Origin: Phalacrocorax aristotelis
Taxonomy: Eukaryota; Chordata; Aves; Suliformes; Phalacrocoracidae
DNA length: 64,000 nt
Assembly: GCF_949628215.1 (NCBI RefSeq)
Contig: NC_134311.1
Location: 14,074,582 to 14,138,581, forward strand
Direction of reading: 5' to 3'
How positions within the stretch are numbered: the first letter of the stretch is position 1; each line of letters begins with the position of its first letter. The notes below the pieces were generated by a model, which was not told where the DNA came from, ran no database searches, and saw only the letters and a program-made list of their open reading frames with translations. The position numbers and the translations under genes were made by a program. Shown in pieces: positions 1 to 10,612 of the stretch.

Positions 1-1630
1 AATGAAGAGGTACCAAGTTTTCAAACTCTCTGTGTTCCCATGGCGTCTTGTGTTACTTACTTCACCAAAACTCTTGGAATTATGTGGCTGATAAAATTGG
101 AATGCCAACATTACAAATATGAAAGTGGGTTTGTAGCCATCAGGATTGCAGTGAGAATGATAAGGGCTCAAAAATCAGAAGGGATGTAACTGACAGCAAG
201 GTATATTAATGGATTGCCAGTACTGAAGAACAGAGGTAGTACTAACATTGCTGTTCTGAACTGGAAACAGCTTTCCTGATGTCTTGCCTGTAAATTAAGG
301 CAAAAGTTGAAAACTCTGTTTTAAAGAAAAAAAAATCATCACTAATAAAAATTTGAAATAACCCTAATCAGACACCATTTTGTAACAAAATGCCTTTACA
401 AGCAGTAGAATAACATGGCTACACTGGAGGTTTTTTTCCAAATTAAAAATATATTTCAGAACAGACAAATTGCAGCTATAGAAAACTGTACAAAGAAATT
501 ATCGATGCTTCTAACAATTTCAGTAAGTAAAAAAGTAAACAAAGATGTGAAAAAGGATACAAAGAAAATTTACTGGCTTATGAAAACATTTGCACATACA
601 AGCCTATCCCCAAGGTAAAAATACAAAAATATATATTGAATTTATGCAGCTGTGCTCTGGAAAGCATGTCTATTAAAACATTTTACCTGACTTTATAAAG
701 GATACAAATAATTTATACTTTGAGAATTAATTTTGCTGTAGTTGCTCTCTGAATGCCAAGTTACGAAACAGCTGCTGCCTAGAGAAAAAGTCCTGTTACT
801 TCCTGATGAGGAATGAAGTGTTTTGCCTTTACACCCATGGATTCCTACTAAGATGACCCAGGAAAGGTATGCAGAGCATACTGGCCTACAGCAACACTAA
901 TGGAACACTAACATGAGTCTCATCCTGTACCTCTATTCCTTTGCATAAATTTGTTGCATCACCTCTGAAGAGGGAAATTAAAAAGAAAACCCAAACCAAG
1001 TAACAAAACCCCAACACAACCCACCCCTCTCCCCACACGTACTATGGTTGCTTAAATAGGAAGTTATTTTGCATCTCTTATTGGGAGAAATTCCAGATAA
1101 TTTCTGACACACAGTGGAGCATTTGGAAATACAATACAAAAAGTCTTACTAAACTGACTTTTGACTTGCTGAAATTGTTCAATATGTCTAAGCACTCCAC
1201 CAAACCCCAGTCAGGAAGAACAGCTCAACACTTTCTGATATCATTAAGATGTCACCTATAAATAAAATCTGAAATCTTAACAGCATTTCTGTGTAAACTT
1301 TTGACAAGGTATTTAGAACTGCTTTCCCTGGTTGGCTTTGCAAGTTTGCAAATACGGTATTTTCAAACAAAGTATTGACTTTTAAGAGGCCAGGCTGCAT
1401 GCTATCTAATTAAAACAGAATGTTTAGTTAGTTTCTAAACTTTGATAACTTCATTACATTGATTTAAAACTGGATCTGCATACAAAACCTATCAGTAATG
1501 TACATCTAAAAAAGTGACAAAGTGATTAAGCAATCCCCATAGGTGTACTGTTCTGAAAGTAAATAAATAGCTTAAAATATGCATATCAATTTAAAAAACA
1601 GAAAATAGTATCCACAAATTGAAGGCATAG
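1..1630 (-). other. Probable MARVELD2 3'UTR and 3' flank
   Basis: This AT-rich stretch follows the MARVELD2 stop codon. No canonical minus-strand AATAAA (TTTATT on the plus strand) was seen, so the cleavage site could not be placed and the 3'UTR may leave the window. The short open frames here show no family resemblance. Confidence 0.45.
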
Positions 1631-1747
1631 CTAAGTTTCTACATTCCAACTCATAACTTTATCATAGTCCTGAATTCGTTGTTTTATGTGTGAAAGCTTA
1701 TTCTTAAGGTATTCACAACGGTCCTTTTTCTCCAGAAATGCAGGATC
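1631..1747 (-). CDS. MARVELD2: MARVELD2 last coding exon and stop
   Basis: The acceptor TTTGGCAG precedes residues 504-541, including [20 protein letters not shown] and a [10 protein letters not shown]-type end. The protein finishes SWNVET with TAG at 1633-1631. The last few residues differ from the mammalian tail, as is usual in this family. Confidence 0.95.
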   Translation of the reverse strand, partial: DPAFLEKKDRCEYLKNKLSHIKQRIQDYDKVMSWNVET

Positions 1748-4700
1748 CTGCCAAAGATATGACAAAGCTTTACATTAATACATTACACTTTCAAACTCCT
1801 CCAAGAATAGTGTATTATGAGTTACATTGTTCATTAAGGACAGTCTATAAATATTCTCCAAAATGAAACTCTTTTTCCCTGGCCACAATTTCTGATTTCC
1901 TGCTTCTCCTTCCTTCATGAAGGGCTGCAAAAAGAAGATCTGCCTCTGTATGCTGTAGTTACTTAGTAAACAGAGCAGTTTTTGAACAGAAATCTGCAGA
2001 TATAAATGACATGCTACTACATAATTCAGACTTTATAAGGTGTCGTGTGGTATGTCTAATAAATCCCTACCCCAAAAAAACCAATGAAGTTTAACTAAAT
2101 GGACACGAAATTTGAATTCCATGGTGGGGGGGGATGCGTGGTGGGGGAAGGTATTTGTAATGCATTATGTTTTTAATGGAACACAGGTACACATTTGCTG
2201 CCTTTAAAAATGATGAAGGGGAACTTCTTGAATTACACTGAAAATGACTTTTTGAGAGTCTAAGTTCCATACTACACGAAAATGTGAAACTTTTTTTCAG
2301 GGGTAAGACTATGTTTTCTGTTTGTTAACTTATCCGTTGGCCATGTCAGTCTGTGAATATAAATGAACTGGTTCTCAAAAAATATCCAGTCTTCTGGATG
2401 CAGAAAGCTAAGAGATGAGACATACTCTCAGAAGATGAAAATGCTTAAATGTTTTGGGTCCCCCCCCGCCATATCTGGCTAATGGAATCATTACTCTCAA
2501 AGCAGGTTGTTGACATGAGTGGAGTGGGTTGTGTCCTACCTTCGCCAAAGTTTTAAAAGATAATATATACAAAGCCCTTTAGTAGCTACAGATACCCTGA
2601 ACTAGCAAATTGTACCCAGTATCAGAAATGTTAGCTATTTACACTCTTTGCTATTCATTAGATTTACTAGCAATGTAAAGCTGAAAACACTCACATTTTT
2701 CTTCTTCTTGTATTCTTGCAGAACTTTTGATATCCTTTCCTGTTCCTAATAAGAGAGATGACACATTTTTGAGCACTGAGTGTTCTCCATATTTCCATGT
2801 AAATTCTACAAAACACTCATCAGGAAAATTCTCATTTGATCAATCTGTTCTAGTTGTAACCGTTCTAGTTGTAACGATTTTAGTTGTAAATCTTGAGAAA
2901 CAATGAGAATACATTAACTCTAACTCACTCAAACTTGAAAGCTACCAGCATTAAAAAAACCCAAACCACCCCAAACCAAAAAACGCAACCCAGGAACACA
3001 TGTATACCACTTAATCGTAACTTGGTATCCTTGACTGATGACCAAACAAGAAATAACATATTTGGGGAGACCTTCCCTCCAAGTTGCCACCAGCATTACA
3101 AGGCATTATGCCCTAGCCAGAGACAGCCAGAGACTGCCTAATACCACACCTGTTTTCCACAAGCCCATTTCACAGGTACTTACATAAATGCTTTCAGGAT
3201 GGTGAGGAAGCTGTCTCATCAATGCATCCAGCTCATCAAACTTTTTTAATACAGCATGAACTTCCACAGACAGTTCTTTATACTCAGCAAACTGATCATT
3301 GAATACTGCCTTGTACCGGTCTCGCATTTCATTTGTTTGAATTGCCGGGTATTTCCTTTAAAAAAATATAAATTTCAAGGACCAGTTTTAGAGATAGGAT
3401 GTTAAACACATGGACCCTTCACCTTGACAGTGTATTTCTGTATTGTTTGCTAGTTTCATAACCTGCTGAACTTTGCACTGAAATCACAGGATGACAGAAC
3501 GGTTGAGCCTGGAAGGGATGTCTGGAGGTCATCGGTCCAAACCCCTGCTCAAGCAGCACCACATACAACTGGTTGCCCAGGGCTGAGTCCAGACATCTTT
3601 TGGATACCTCCAAGGATGGAGACTCCATCATCTCTCTGGGCAACCTATGCTAACCCTCACAGTGAAAGAGATTTTCCTAATATACAAGTGGAACCTCCTG
3701 TGTTTCAGTTTGTGCCCTAGTCTATGGCAAAAAGTATAAAAATTAATTTATGCTTTCATACTTCACTGTGAAAAGGCCTACCCTTTAAGAGTGAGCATGT
3801 TATAGATTTAGAATTAAGGAAGTACAAGGGTAGTAAAATTTTAGGGGCTAAAAAGACATATAATTTCCCATATATTTTTACCTTTATCTAAGTTGTCTGT
3901 GTGGTGGTCTTCTGTTCCTTTGGCAGTTATTGTACTTGCTAGATTATAACATTCTGTGGTAACATTTGAGGTTTGGGTGGGTTTTTTAAAATTTAAAGAG
4001 TCTCTATTTATATAATTACTGGTTCTATGCCATTAATACCAGCCCCCATTCTCTCTATTTTTAATATTACTTAATAAAGAATTATGAGTCCCCATAGCAC
4101 ATGCATGGCAGAGAAACTGCGAGTGTATAGTATGAGAAATGCTAAGTGGAAAACATCATTCAAGTATTCTCCCTTAAGTTTCTTCATCAAAGTCCCATCA
4201 CTTACGCTATGTAGTCTGGCATCACTATAGGTTTAGGAATGTGGCCTGCAGGTATATGACCATTAAGTAGTTCTGGTTTTCTTTCCACTGATTTAAGCTG
4301 CCTGTAAGTGGCCTCTTCTCTTGGCCTGTCATCACTTTTGTCCTGTTTTAAAAGAAAAAAAAAAGTAGTTCTTAATGAAGTCATTTTCACTTCAAATGCA
4401 ATATATATAAACCAGAAAATACTCAACTCGTTTGAAGGCAGACATACAAGTACTGCACAGCAGAAGCAAATCATAGATATTTCTTACAACCCTTACTGTA
4501 AGTAGAAAATTAGTAAACAGTTACAGTAATGTTTCTCACACAGTATACATCTTCAGTGTGTCCTAACAGTGGTACCAGTGACAGATAAATACTTCTTGGG
4601 GCTTGGAAAGATTTGACTTGTATATCTTAAAAAAATAATTTAAGGAAGTTTCCTTCGATATCCATCTAATTTGTGAAAGAACAGGAATCACTAGGTTCTC

Positions 4701-7321
4701 TGGAGTTCCCTTTTCCCGTGGTTTCCTATTGCAGAATTTATACCTTGGTCCAGAAACAAAAGCATGAGGAATCTTGTTGGAACACATAAAAAAGGATCCT
4801 GATCCACTACTGAAGCAACAGAGAAATCAGGGGTAGGAAATTCACAGTATCTTAACAGGAGACATCTAATAAATAGGTCAATCAAAATATTTGCAAGAAA
4901 AAGAAAAACAATTTGGAAATACCAGTAAACAGAAAAATACATTCCTATTTCCTACCTTCTTTTCTGGAAAAGAGGACTGTGTTTTCATCTATGAAAAAAT
5001 GGAAAGAACTGTAAGGTTTATTTTCAGCAATAGTATAGTATGCAAAAGCACAGACTCTTAAAATCTAAACTTTTTCAAAATCATGCTGTACAGGGAATTA
5101 CATTTTTGTTTAGATATGAAGAAATTTAGCATAAGGAATATTTTCAGATCCTATGATTTAAAGACCATTTAAGAATGGTGGAACAAAAACAACCACCCAA
5201 AACCCAGACAAGAGGATCTTCCAGAGCGTAGGTGTAAGGAACAGCTTGCAGGAAATACTCCATCCACTTCCCAGTCTCCTTTATTATTTCACATTCCAGC
5301 CCGTATTAACTCACAGACACTCACTCTGCAGCCTAATTCATTACCCAGAAAACACAACAGCGCGCTGTTAGCGCAATGAGCTAACTCCGTAAGTTAGGCT
5401 TACGTAGGCTTCACAAACTTTAATTTTTATGCTATATTAAGTTTTATTAGTTCTAAAAGGTTTTTTTTTCTGGTGGCGTTTTCATGTGAAAAAGGCTTTA
5501 TACAAATTACTTTGAATTCTCCAGTTGAAAGTGGTAAGTGTCTGCTATTACAGTTTATCATTAACCAGGCGAGCACTGAATACTTCTGGTAAGGGCAAGG
5601 TCAGCAGCAATGCAAAATACTTGATGTGAGAAAGATGAAGTTGATTAAAACCTTGTCAACTCTGTTATTACTATAATTTTGTGATATCTCTTGTAAGGAA
5701 AACTGAAAAGACATGAAAAGGTAGCTTGGAGTTCTGCTTGCAAAGTAAAAAAATGAATATTTCACGTTTTCATGGTCATTCACACTAGCACTTAATGTGC
5801 CAAAAGCAGAGTCTTCAAAAAAATGCTCGGTTGCTTTAAGCCCAACCCTACCAAACAGCGGGACAAGCATATTGTTCATGTCTTCCTTTGCTTGGAAAAT
5901 ATACACCAGGAAGTAGCTCATGAACTGACGCAGGAAGACTGTGGAGTATTACAAAGAGAACAGAGCCAGCTCCTTACAAAAGTGAATTAAAAAAAGAAAA
6001 AAAGTCCAAGAATTTGGATGAGACACCGTAGAAAAGCCTTTCATTTGGTGATCTCTGATACTGTTAACTGGTGAAAGTTCACCCTCAAAGCTACAGACCT
6101 GCTGCTGAGCAGACACCTGACAAGACTCTACTGCACAGAAGGTTCTTACAACTGCTCCCCATCGCACCATAGCCAGTAGATGCACAATGATAACCGACAG
6201 CTTACCTCTCGCTCCATTAATTCCCGGTGCCTCCTAGCTCCTTCATGCCTCCACAGCTTTAGAGAAACCACTGCACTGATTAGATAGATGATCACCGTGA
6301 CAAACAAGAAGATGATTGCTGCTGTCTGACCTCCCTCTACGCGGCAAAAAGATGCATTTATCGGTGTCTTAAAGAACTGGTAATAGCAGAGCCCACCTCG
6401 GTTGGTATCATTTACATACACTATGGCAGCTGACATGTACAGGAAGAACAAGGCCACGTTAATGCCGAACTCGGTCAGGGGCCACCAGTTGGAATCGAGG
6501 AGGATAGTCCGGTAGTACATCGACATGCCCAGCACCAGCAGCACTATCGTGACTATCCACGCCATACCCGCCACCACCAGGATGAAAGGAGTTTTGGGTC
6601 CGCTGTAGGAGTAGCCTCCATAGGCACTGCCGGCGCCGTAGCCGTAGGGCTGCGAGTACCCGAACATGTTGTACCACTCGTTATCCTTGTGCACGTAAGC
6701 CGTGACGCAGGCGAAGACGGCGGCGCCCAGCAGCAGCTCGGCCACGCAGAGGATCCTGAGCAGGCCGGCCCAGGACTTCATGTAGGCGTAGCGCAGGTGG
6801 TAGGCCTCCACCCGCTCGCTGTACGTCTGGCCGCTGGCAGCGCCGCGCTCCAGCGACCCGCAGGGCTCCCCGGGCAGCATGGCTTCGGCCTCCTTACGCG
6901 AGTCGTAGCTCCCGCCCGACCCTCCGTAAGCATCCGTGTAGGAGCCAGGCACCGAGCTGGGCTCCGGCCGCAGAGGAGCCGGAGAGGCCGGCGGCGAGCA
7001 CTCCACCCCGTCCGAGACGTACCTGATGTCGGAAGCCGTGCTCTCCCAGCTGGAGCCCTGGTTACGCCTCCCTTTGAAGAAGTTCTTCCATGAGTCCGGG
7101 ATGAACCGCCGGACCGGCTTGAGGTCGGCCGGCCCGCTCAACCCGGGGCTGCCGGCCCCGGTGGAGGCGTCGGGGCCGAAAGGGGGCTGCAGGGGGAGCG
7201 GGGGCGGCGGCCACGGGGCGGCGGCCTCCGCGTCTCGGGGCAGCGGCGAACCCGGGCCGGCCCCACGGGGCAGCAGCGACCTGCCGGCCCGCCCGCCCTC
7301 CGAGCCGCCGCTCCGCGACAT
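1631..7321 (-). CDS. MARVELD2: MARVELD2 (tricellulin), complete coding region in six exons
   Basis: Tricellulin is a four-pass membrane protein that seals tricellular tight junctions in epithelia. Coding exons on the minus strand are 7321-6206, 4988-4956, 4342-4206, 3355-3184, 2745-2695 and 1747-1631. They total 1626 nt (541 residues plus TAG), every junction has GT/AG sites and all phases agree. The family has about 550 residues. The proline-rich cytoplasmic N-terminus contains the conserved block [17 protein letters not shown] (67-82). The MARVEL domain has predicted membrane helices near 186-208, 245-267, 284-304 and 333-354, with a Gly/Tyr-rich first extracellular loop. The C-terminal occludin/ELL domain covers about 430-541. 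The start at 7321 was chosen because the human protein also begins shortly before the proline block and the context is good (GCCATGT). An in-frame ATG at 7462 is also open. Identity is near certain; the exact start is less so. Confidence 0.96.
2695..2745 (-). CDS. MARVELD2: MARVELD2 coding exon, 17-residue ELL helix segment
   Basis: The acceptor TTATTAG is followed by [17 protein letters not shown] (residues 487-503) and the donor GTGAGT. Both ends are in phase 0, and the Lys-rich end is typical of the family. Confidence 0.93.
3184..3355 (-). CDS. MARVELD2: MARVELD2 coding exon, first half of occludin/ELL domain
   Basis: This 172-nt exon begins with the last base of Ala429 and encodes residues 430-486. 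It includes [17 protein letters not shown] and [16 protein letters not shown], the helical core of the occludin/ELL domain that mediates tight-junction protein contacts. The donor is GTAAGT. Confidence 0.95.
3483..3722 (-). mobile_element. CR1 LINE 3'-end fragment, minus orientation
   Basis: The plus strand reads as the reverse complement of the CR1 3' region: a TCACAGGATGACAGAACGG end, then GGAAGGGATGTCTGGAGGTC, GGTTGCCCAGGGCTGAGTCC and CAAGGATGGAGACTCCA. It is about 240 bp long, 5'-truncated and diverged, and sits in the MARVELD2 intron between coding exons 3 and 4. Confidence 0.85.
4206..4342 (-). CDS. MARVELD2: MARVELD2 coding exon, linker to ELL domain
   Basis: The acceptor TTTTAAAACAG precedes GACAAAAGT and the donor GTAAG follows. 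The exon is 137 nt long and encodes residues 384-428 plus two bases of Ala429. The conserved tricellulin segment [12 protein letters not shown] is visible near its end. Confidence 0.93.
4956..4988 (-). CDS. MARVELD2: MARVELD2 33-bp micro-exon (11 residues)
   Basis: The sequence ATAG|ATGAAAACACAG...AAGAAG|GTAGG gives residues 373-383 ([11 protein letters not shown]). It starts and ends in phase 0, so it can be skipped without a frameshift. It falls where mammalian tricellulin has a poorly conserved Ser/Lys-rich linker between the fourth helix and the ELL region. It was assigned from splice sites and phase, since the protein sequence itself is little conserved here. Confidence 0.78.
4989..6205 (-). 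other. MARVELD2 intron 1 (between coding exons 1 and 2)
   Basis: This intron of about 1.2 kb has GT (6205) and AG (4989) ends. No coding potential was seen. It carries a small cluster of palindromes near 5356-5406, listed separately. Confidence 0.8.
6206..7321 (-). CDS. MARVELD2: MARVELD2 first coding exon: cytoplasmic N-terminus and whole MARVEL domain
   Basis: This exon encodes residues 1-372, in phase 0 at its end (donor GTAAGC at 6205-6200). It holds the proline/alanine-rich N-terminus, the conserved [14 protein letters not shown] segment, the Ser/Tyr-rich linker and all four membrane helices, ending in a basic [10 protein letters not shown] stretch. The first ~65 residues are GC-rich and low in complexity, unlike the very conserved remainder. 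Exon and promoter share one CpG island. Confidence 0.95.
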
Positions 7322-7760
7322 GGCTGGCGCCCAGCCCGGCCTCAGGCGCTCCAAGGCGCCGCTCGGCCGCCCCGCATTCACCCGACGGCAGCGAGTCCAA
7401 AGGGCGGCCGGCGCCGGGCGGAGGGAAGGGGACGGTCCCGGCGAAGAAGGCGTCGGCGCCAATCCCGGCAGCGGCCGGCTCCTGCCCCGCCGCCGCCCTC
7501 CGCACCTGCACCTGCGCCGCCCCGCCCCGACGGCCTCCCGCCTTCCTGCTGGCCTGAGTCACGGCGGCTCCTGAGGGAAGGACGGATGGAGCGAGGGAGG
7601 GAGGGCGGGCGTCCGGTTACCGGGAGACTCTGAGGTGCGGAAAAGTCTCTTCCCGCAAGTGAAACCGGTCGTCTGGTGCCGTTACCGAACGCGGGGTGAT
7701 GCGTTACCCGGCACAACCGCAGGTTACGGGAGAAACGGGCACCTGCGCCATTACCTTCTC
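6690..7760 (-). promoter_or_regulatory. CpG island: MARVELD2 promoter and first coding exon
   Basis: A sharp rise in G+C and CpG covers the first coding exon and about 400 bp upstream, in an otherwise AT-rich region. No TATA box was evident. The transcription start and any non-coding first exon could not be placed by eye. GAGGGAGGGAGGGCGGGCG-type G-runs occur near 7590-7612. Confidence 0.75.
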
Positions 7761-7799
7761 TGGGTCCCCTACGGGGAGAGGGGCGATGGGGAATTCTGG

Positions 7800-8184
7800 C
7801 GGTTGAACTTTACCCCTCATAAATGGTGGAAGTGCTTTCAAAAACGGAGTCCATGATTATCTGTCGTACGACATGTATTAAATTCGTATTTTTTAATATT
7901 TTACTTATGTTTCATTTATATTTCCTGTTCACAGGACAAATCTGTGGCAGAGTTCAAAAAAGCGTTAATAAAGTAGCAGTTTTATTTACATCGTCAGTAT
8001 GGGATATCAAAACTTTAACATATACAGTACAGTCTATTCTTGCAGAAGCTTCAAACATCCAAACAGCAATTTCTTGAAGGTATAAATTCCCATAAAACCT
8101 TCAAAGACTGACAACTTACCAAATGTAGACTCCAGACACATGCTGTACAAATGCAAAGTAAATAAAAATGTGCTAAACTTAAAA
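7800..8184. other. Intergenic DNA right of the MARVELD2 promoter
   Basis: This is AT-rich sequence leaving the CpG island. The open frame across 7635-7856 is CpG-island carry-over with no recognised domain. No gene was seen. Confidence 0.5.
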
Positions 8185-8290
8185 ATCATAGAAGATGATC
8201 TCGAGTTGGAAGGGATCCATAAGGATCATCAAGCCCAACTCCTTGCCCCTCACAGGACTGCCTAACGCTAAACCAAACATCAGCGCTCCC
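8185..8290 (-). mobile_element. Short CR1-type LINE 3' fragment, minus orientation
   Basis: The segment AATCATAGAAGATGATCTCG, then GTTGGAAGGGATCCATAAGG and ATCATCAAGCCCAACTCC, matches the pattern of avian CR1 3' ends (ATCATAGAA start, TTGGAAGGGA, CAACTCC). It is about 100 bp long and strongly truncated. Confidence 0.7.
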
Positions 8291-10149
8291 TGCCACCCTC
8301 AGGCTCAGGGGCTTTGGGCTACAGCTGCCAGTTTGTACTGGGTTGGGACCCAGTCTGTATTGGGACAGGACCCAGGCTGGAACTGAGAGGGAACCCAAGG
8401 GATCCAGTTTTATACAAGAGTGACACTACCTACTTACAGTCTCTTTCTAACTGTTAGCCTTGATTTATTGTTACCTCTGTTTATAAATATGGATAGCTCT
8501 CATGGCTCAGAACAAGCAGGGCATGACTTGTGAGTTTATATTCAGCTCCAGTCAGATCCTGCAAAGATAAGGGGAAGCTGAGGACTCTTGTCTTGATTCT
8601 GACTTAGCCTTCTAGCCCACCTATATAGCTAAAGGAGTACTTTTGTGCAGACTGCCTTCCTTAGCAAAGGTCTTTGTAGCATATTAATGCAGCTCACACA
8701 CAGCAAAAGTCTCTGCCCTTCACTGGTGCTCAACTTTTCTGTCAGTAAGAACCCCTTTCAGATTTTCTGGCAGCAGTAACCTCCATTTGCCACCATTAAT
8801 TCAAGCCTTACACATTCTTGCCTTATATCAGTGCTGTAAGTATTATGTTTTATGGCTTTGACCACATCTTCCAGTTATAGGTATTTATGCCGGTAACTCA
8901 ACGCTACGTAACTTACCTGAGAACTCACAGAACATATTGACGTTCCACTCAGGTAAAGCTTGAAACAGTACACACCCACCTTATTAATGCAGATACGAAA
9001 GGTTTACCAGTATTTAAATGTATGCTGCGGACAAACTTAATGGCATAAGGAAGCCCGCAATTAACTTGCAAAGTCATAAACATTTTGGTTTACAAAATGG
9101 CACAAAATTTTGGAAGAAGATAAAAATCAGTGCTGCTACCGAATTTCCAAAGAAGCACTCATTAACATATTTTTGTAGTTCCCTAGGTGTACAACAGCTT
9201 CAAAGAAAGCTGTATCAGTTCAGTTTTATTCTCACCTAAATCTTTTTTTTTTTGCAAAATGAAAGATTTTACCTGACTCGTGCACTGGACCAGCAGGCCT
9301 ATGCATAGGTCAGAGAACTAATAGCCTATACAATGGAAGAGAAAGCCGAATGAGGATTAAACCCAAGATTGTAGTTAAAATGTTGCTCCTAACATCTTAA
9401 CTCTAAGTAGATGTGAACTCAAAAAAGTTTTAGGAGCCAAAACATAAAATCATAAAGCTACAAGTGAGGGAAAATGTCACATTACAGATGTAGACTAAAG
9501 ATCCGTCTGTATGAAAGGGTTCTTTTCCTTAATTTATTAAGAAAGGAGGTCTTCTTAAAGAAAGTACTTGTCAAGTTTACCTCCTAAGGTATCTTTTCAG
9601 TGGTAGCTTCCCAACATCTTGGATAAAAGCGGTCTGAGCTGGGAATAATAATTCCCAGTGTTGTGTTGGGCAAATCACAATGCACACAGAATTAAAGACA
9701 CTGGAATATAAATAATTCATATGTTTAGTTAAGTGGCCCTGTATATATTTGCATTATTTTGGATACCAAAGCAGTTTTTATAGATTTGAAGTGTTTATCA
9801 CATTACCATAACATATTTACAGACTGCCTCCACAGAATAATAAATCACTACTGTCAGCCAACTGTGTATTTATTCTGCAAAGTTATTATTACATAGCCTG
9901 CTACATTAGTTACTTTGGATGGTAAAGCCTTTTATTAGGAGTAATTAACATAGCGTAGGTGAGGTGGCTGTCTGAACCATGATTTTTGGATTACATACCA
10001 TAATCGGTCACCACTTGTGACCAGGTTACCTCATGTTACCCAAATTTTTTAAGTGCACTGCAAATTCTGGTTTTGTTTAATTTATCTGGAAAAGGCTTTT
10101 TAAAGCCTTTTGAGCCTGCTGATGTTACTTTAAAGGGATCAGTAAGCAA
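8291..10149. other. Intergenic DNA, no gene seen
   Basis: Mixed AT-rich sequence. A short locally repeated GGGTTGGGACCCAGTC / GGGACAGGACCCAGG pattern occurs at about 8335-8375. No coding exon, RNA gene or clear repeat family was recognised. Confidence 0.5.
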
Positions 10150-10612
10150 TGAAGGTCTAGTTAATATAGTCTACGGGATTTCCAAAAGGTTTCTCACCAA
10201 GTCCCCCTAAAGGCTTTTGAAAGAAAACTTAAGCCTGGAAAGAAGCCTTAAGCCTGAAAGAACGACTTAATAGTGAAGTCTGATAAATAATTAACAGATT
10301 GGAAATAGGGGAGGGGAGTGTGAGTTAACAGTTAACTCCTGCAATGGAGGAAAGTACCAACACAGTTCTGCGGAGATCAGTGCTAGGACCTTGGCTCTCC
10401 AGTACGTTCCTAAATGTAAAAAGGGGGTGAAGAGTGAGACCGGCAACTTTGCTGAAGGTGCTAAGTCGGACAGGCTAGTAAGGATGTCAGCTGTCAGAAT
10501 AACTGTGCCACAACTTCTTGAGGCGCAATGACAGGCAATAGCACAATGAACTTTAATGTACACAGGTAGCTGAAATCCGTGCAGTACAAAAAGGGAAGAA
10601 GGATTCAACATA
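10150..10612 (+). mobile_element. Ancient L3/CR1-like LINE remnant (reverse transcriptase region), plus orientation
   Basis: The DNA still shows the order of LINE reverse-transcriptase landmarks in sense: GGTCTAGTTAATATAGTCTA followed by a decayed DFQKAFD-like stretch, then GGAGATCAGTGCTAGGACC (the 'GSVLGP' region). Next comes AACTTTGCTGAAGGTGCTAAG, corresponding to the FADD-like catalytic region, and finally AATGAACTTTAATGT. Indels and stops break every frame, so it is long dead. The family was assigned from memory of L3/CR1-like consensus wording. Confidence 0.65.

Noticed and set aside
7026-7574. 182-codon plus-strand frame opposite MARVELD2 exon 1
   Set aside because: Antisense shadow of the CpG-rich first exon.
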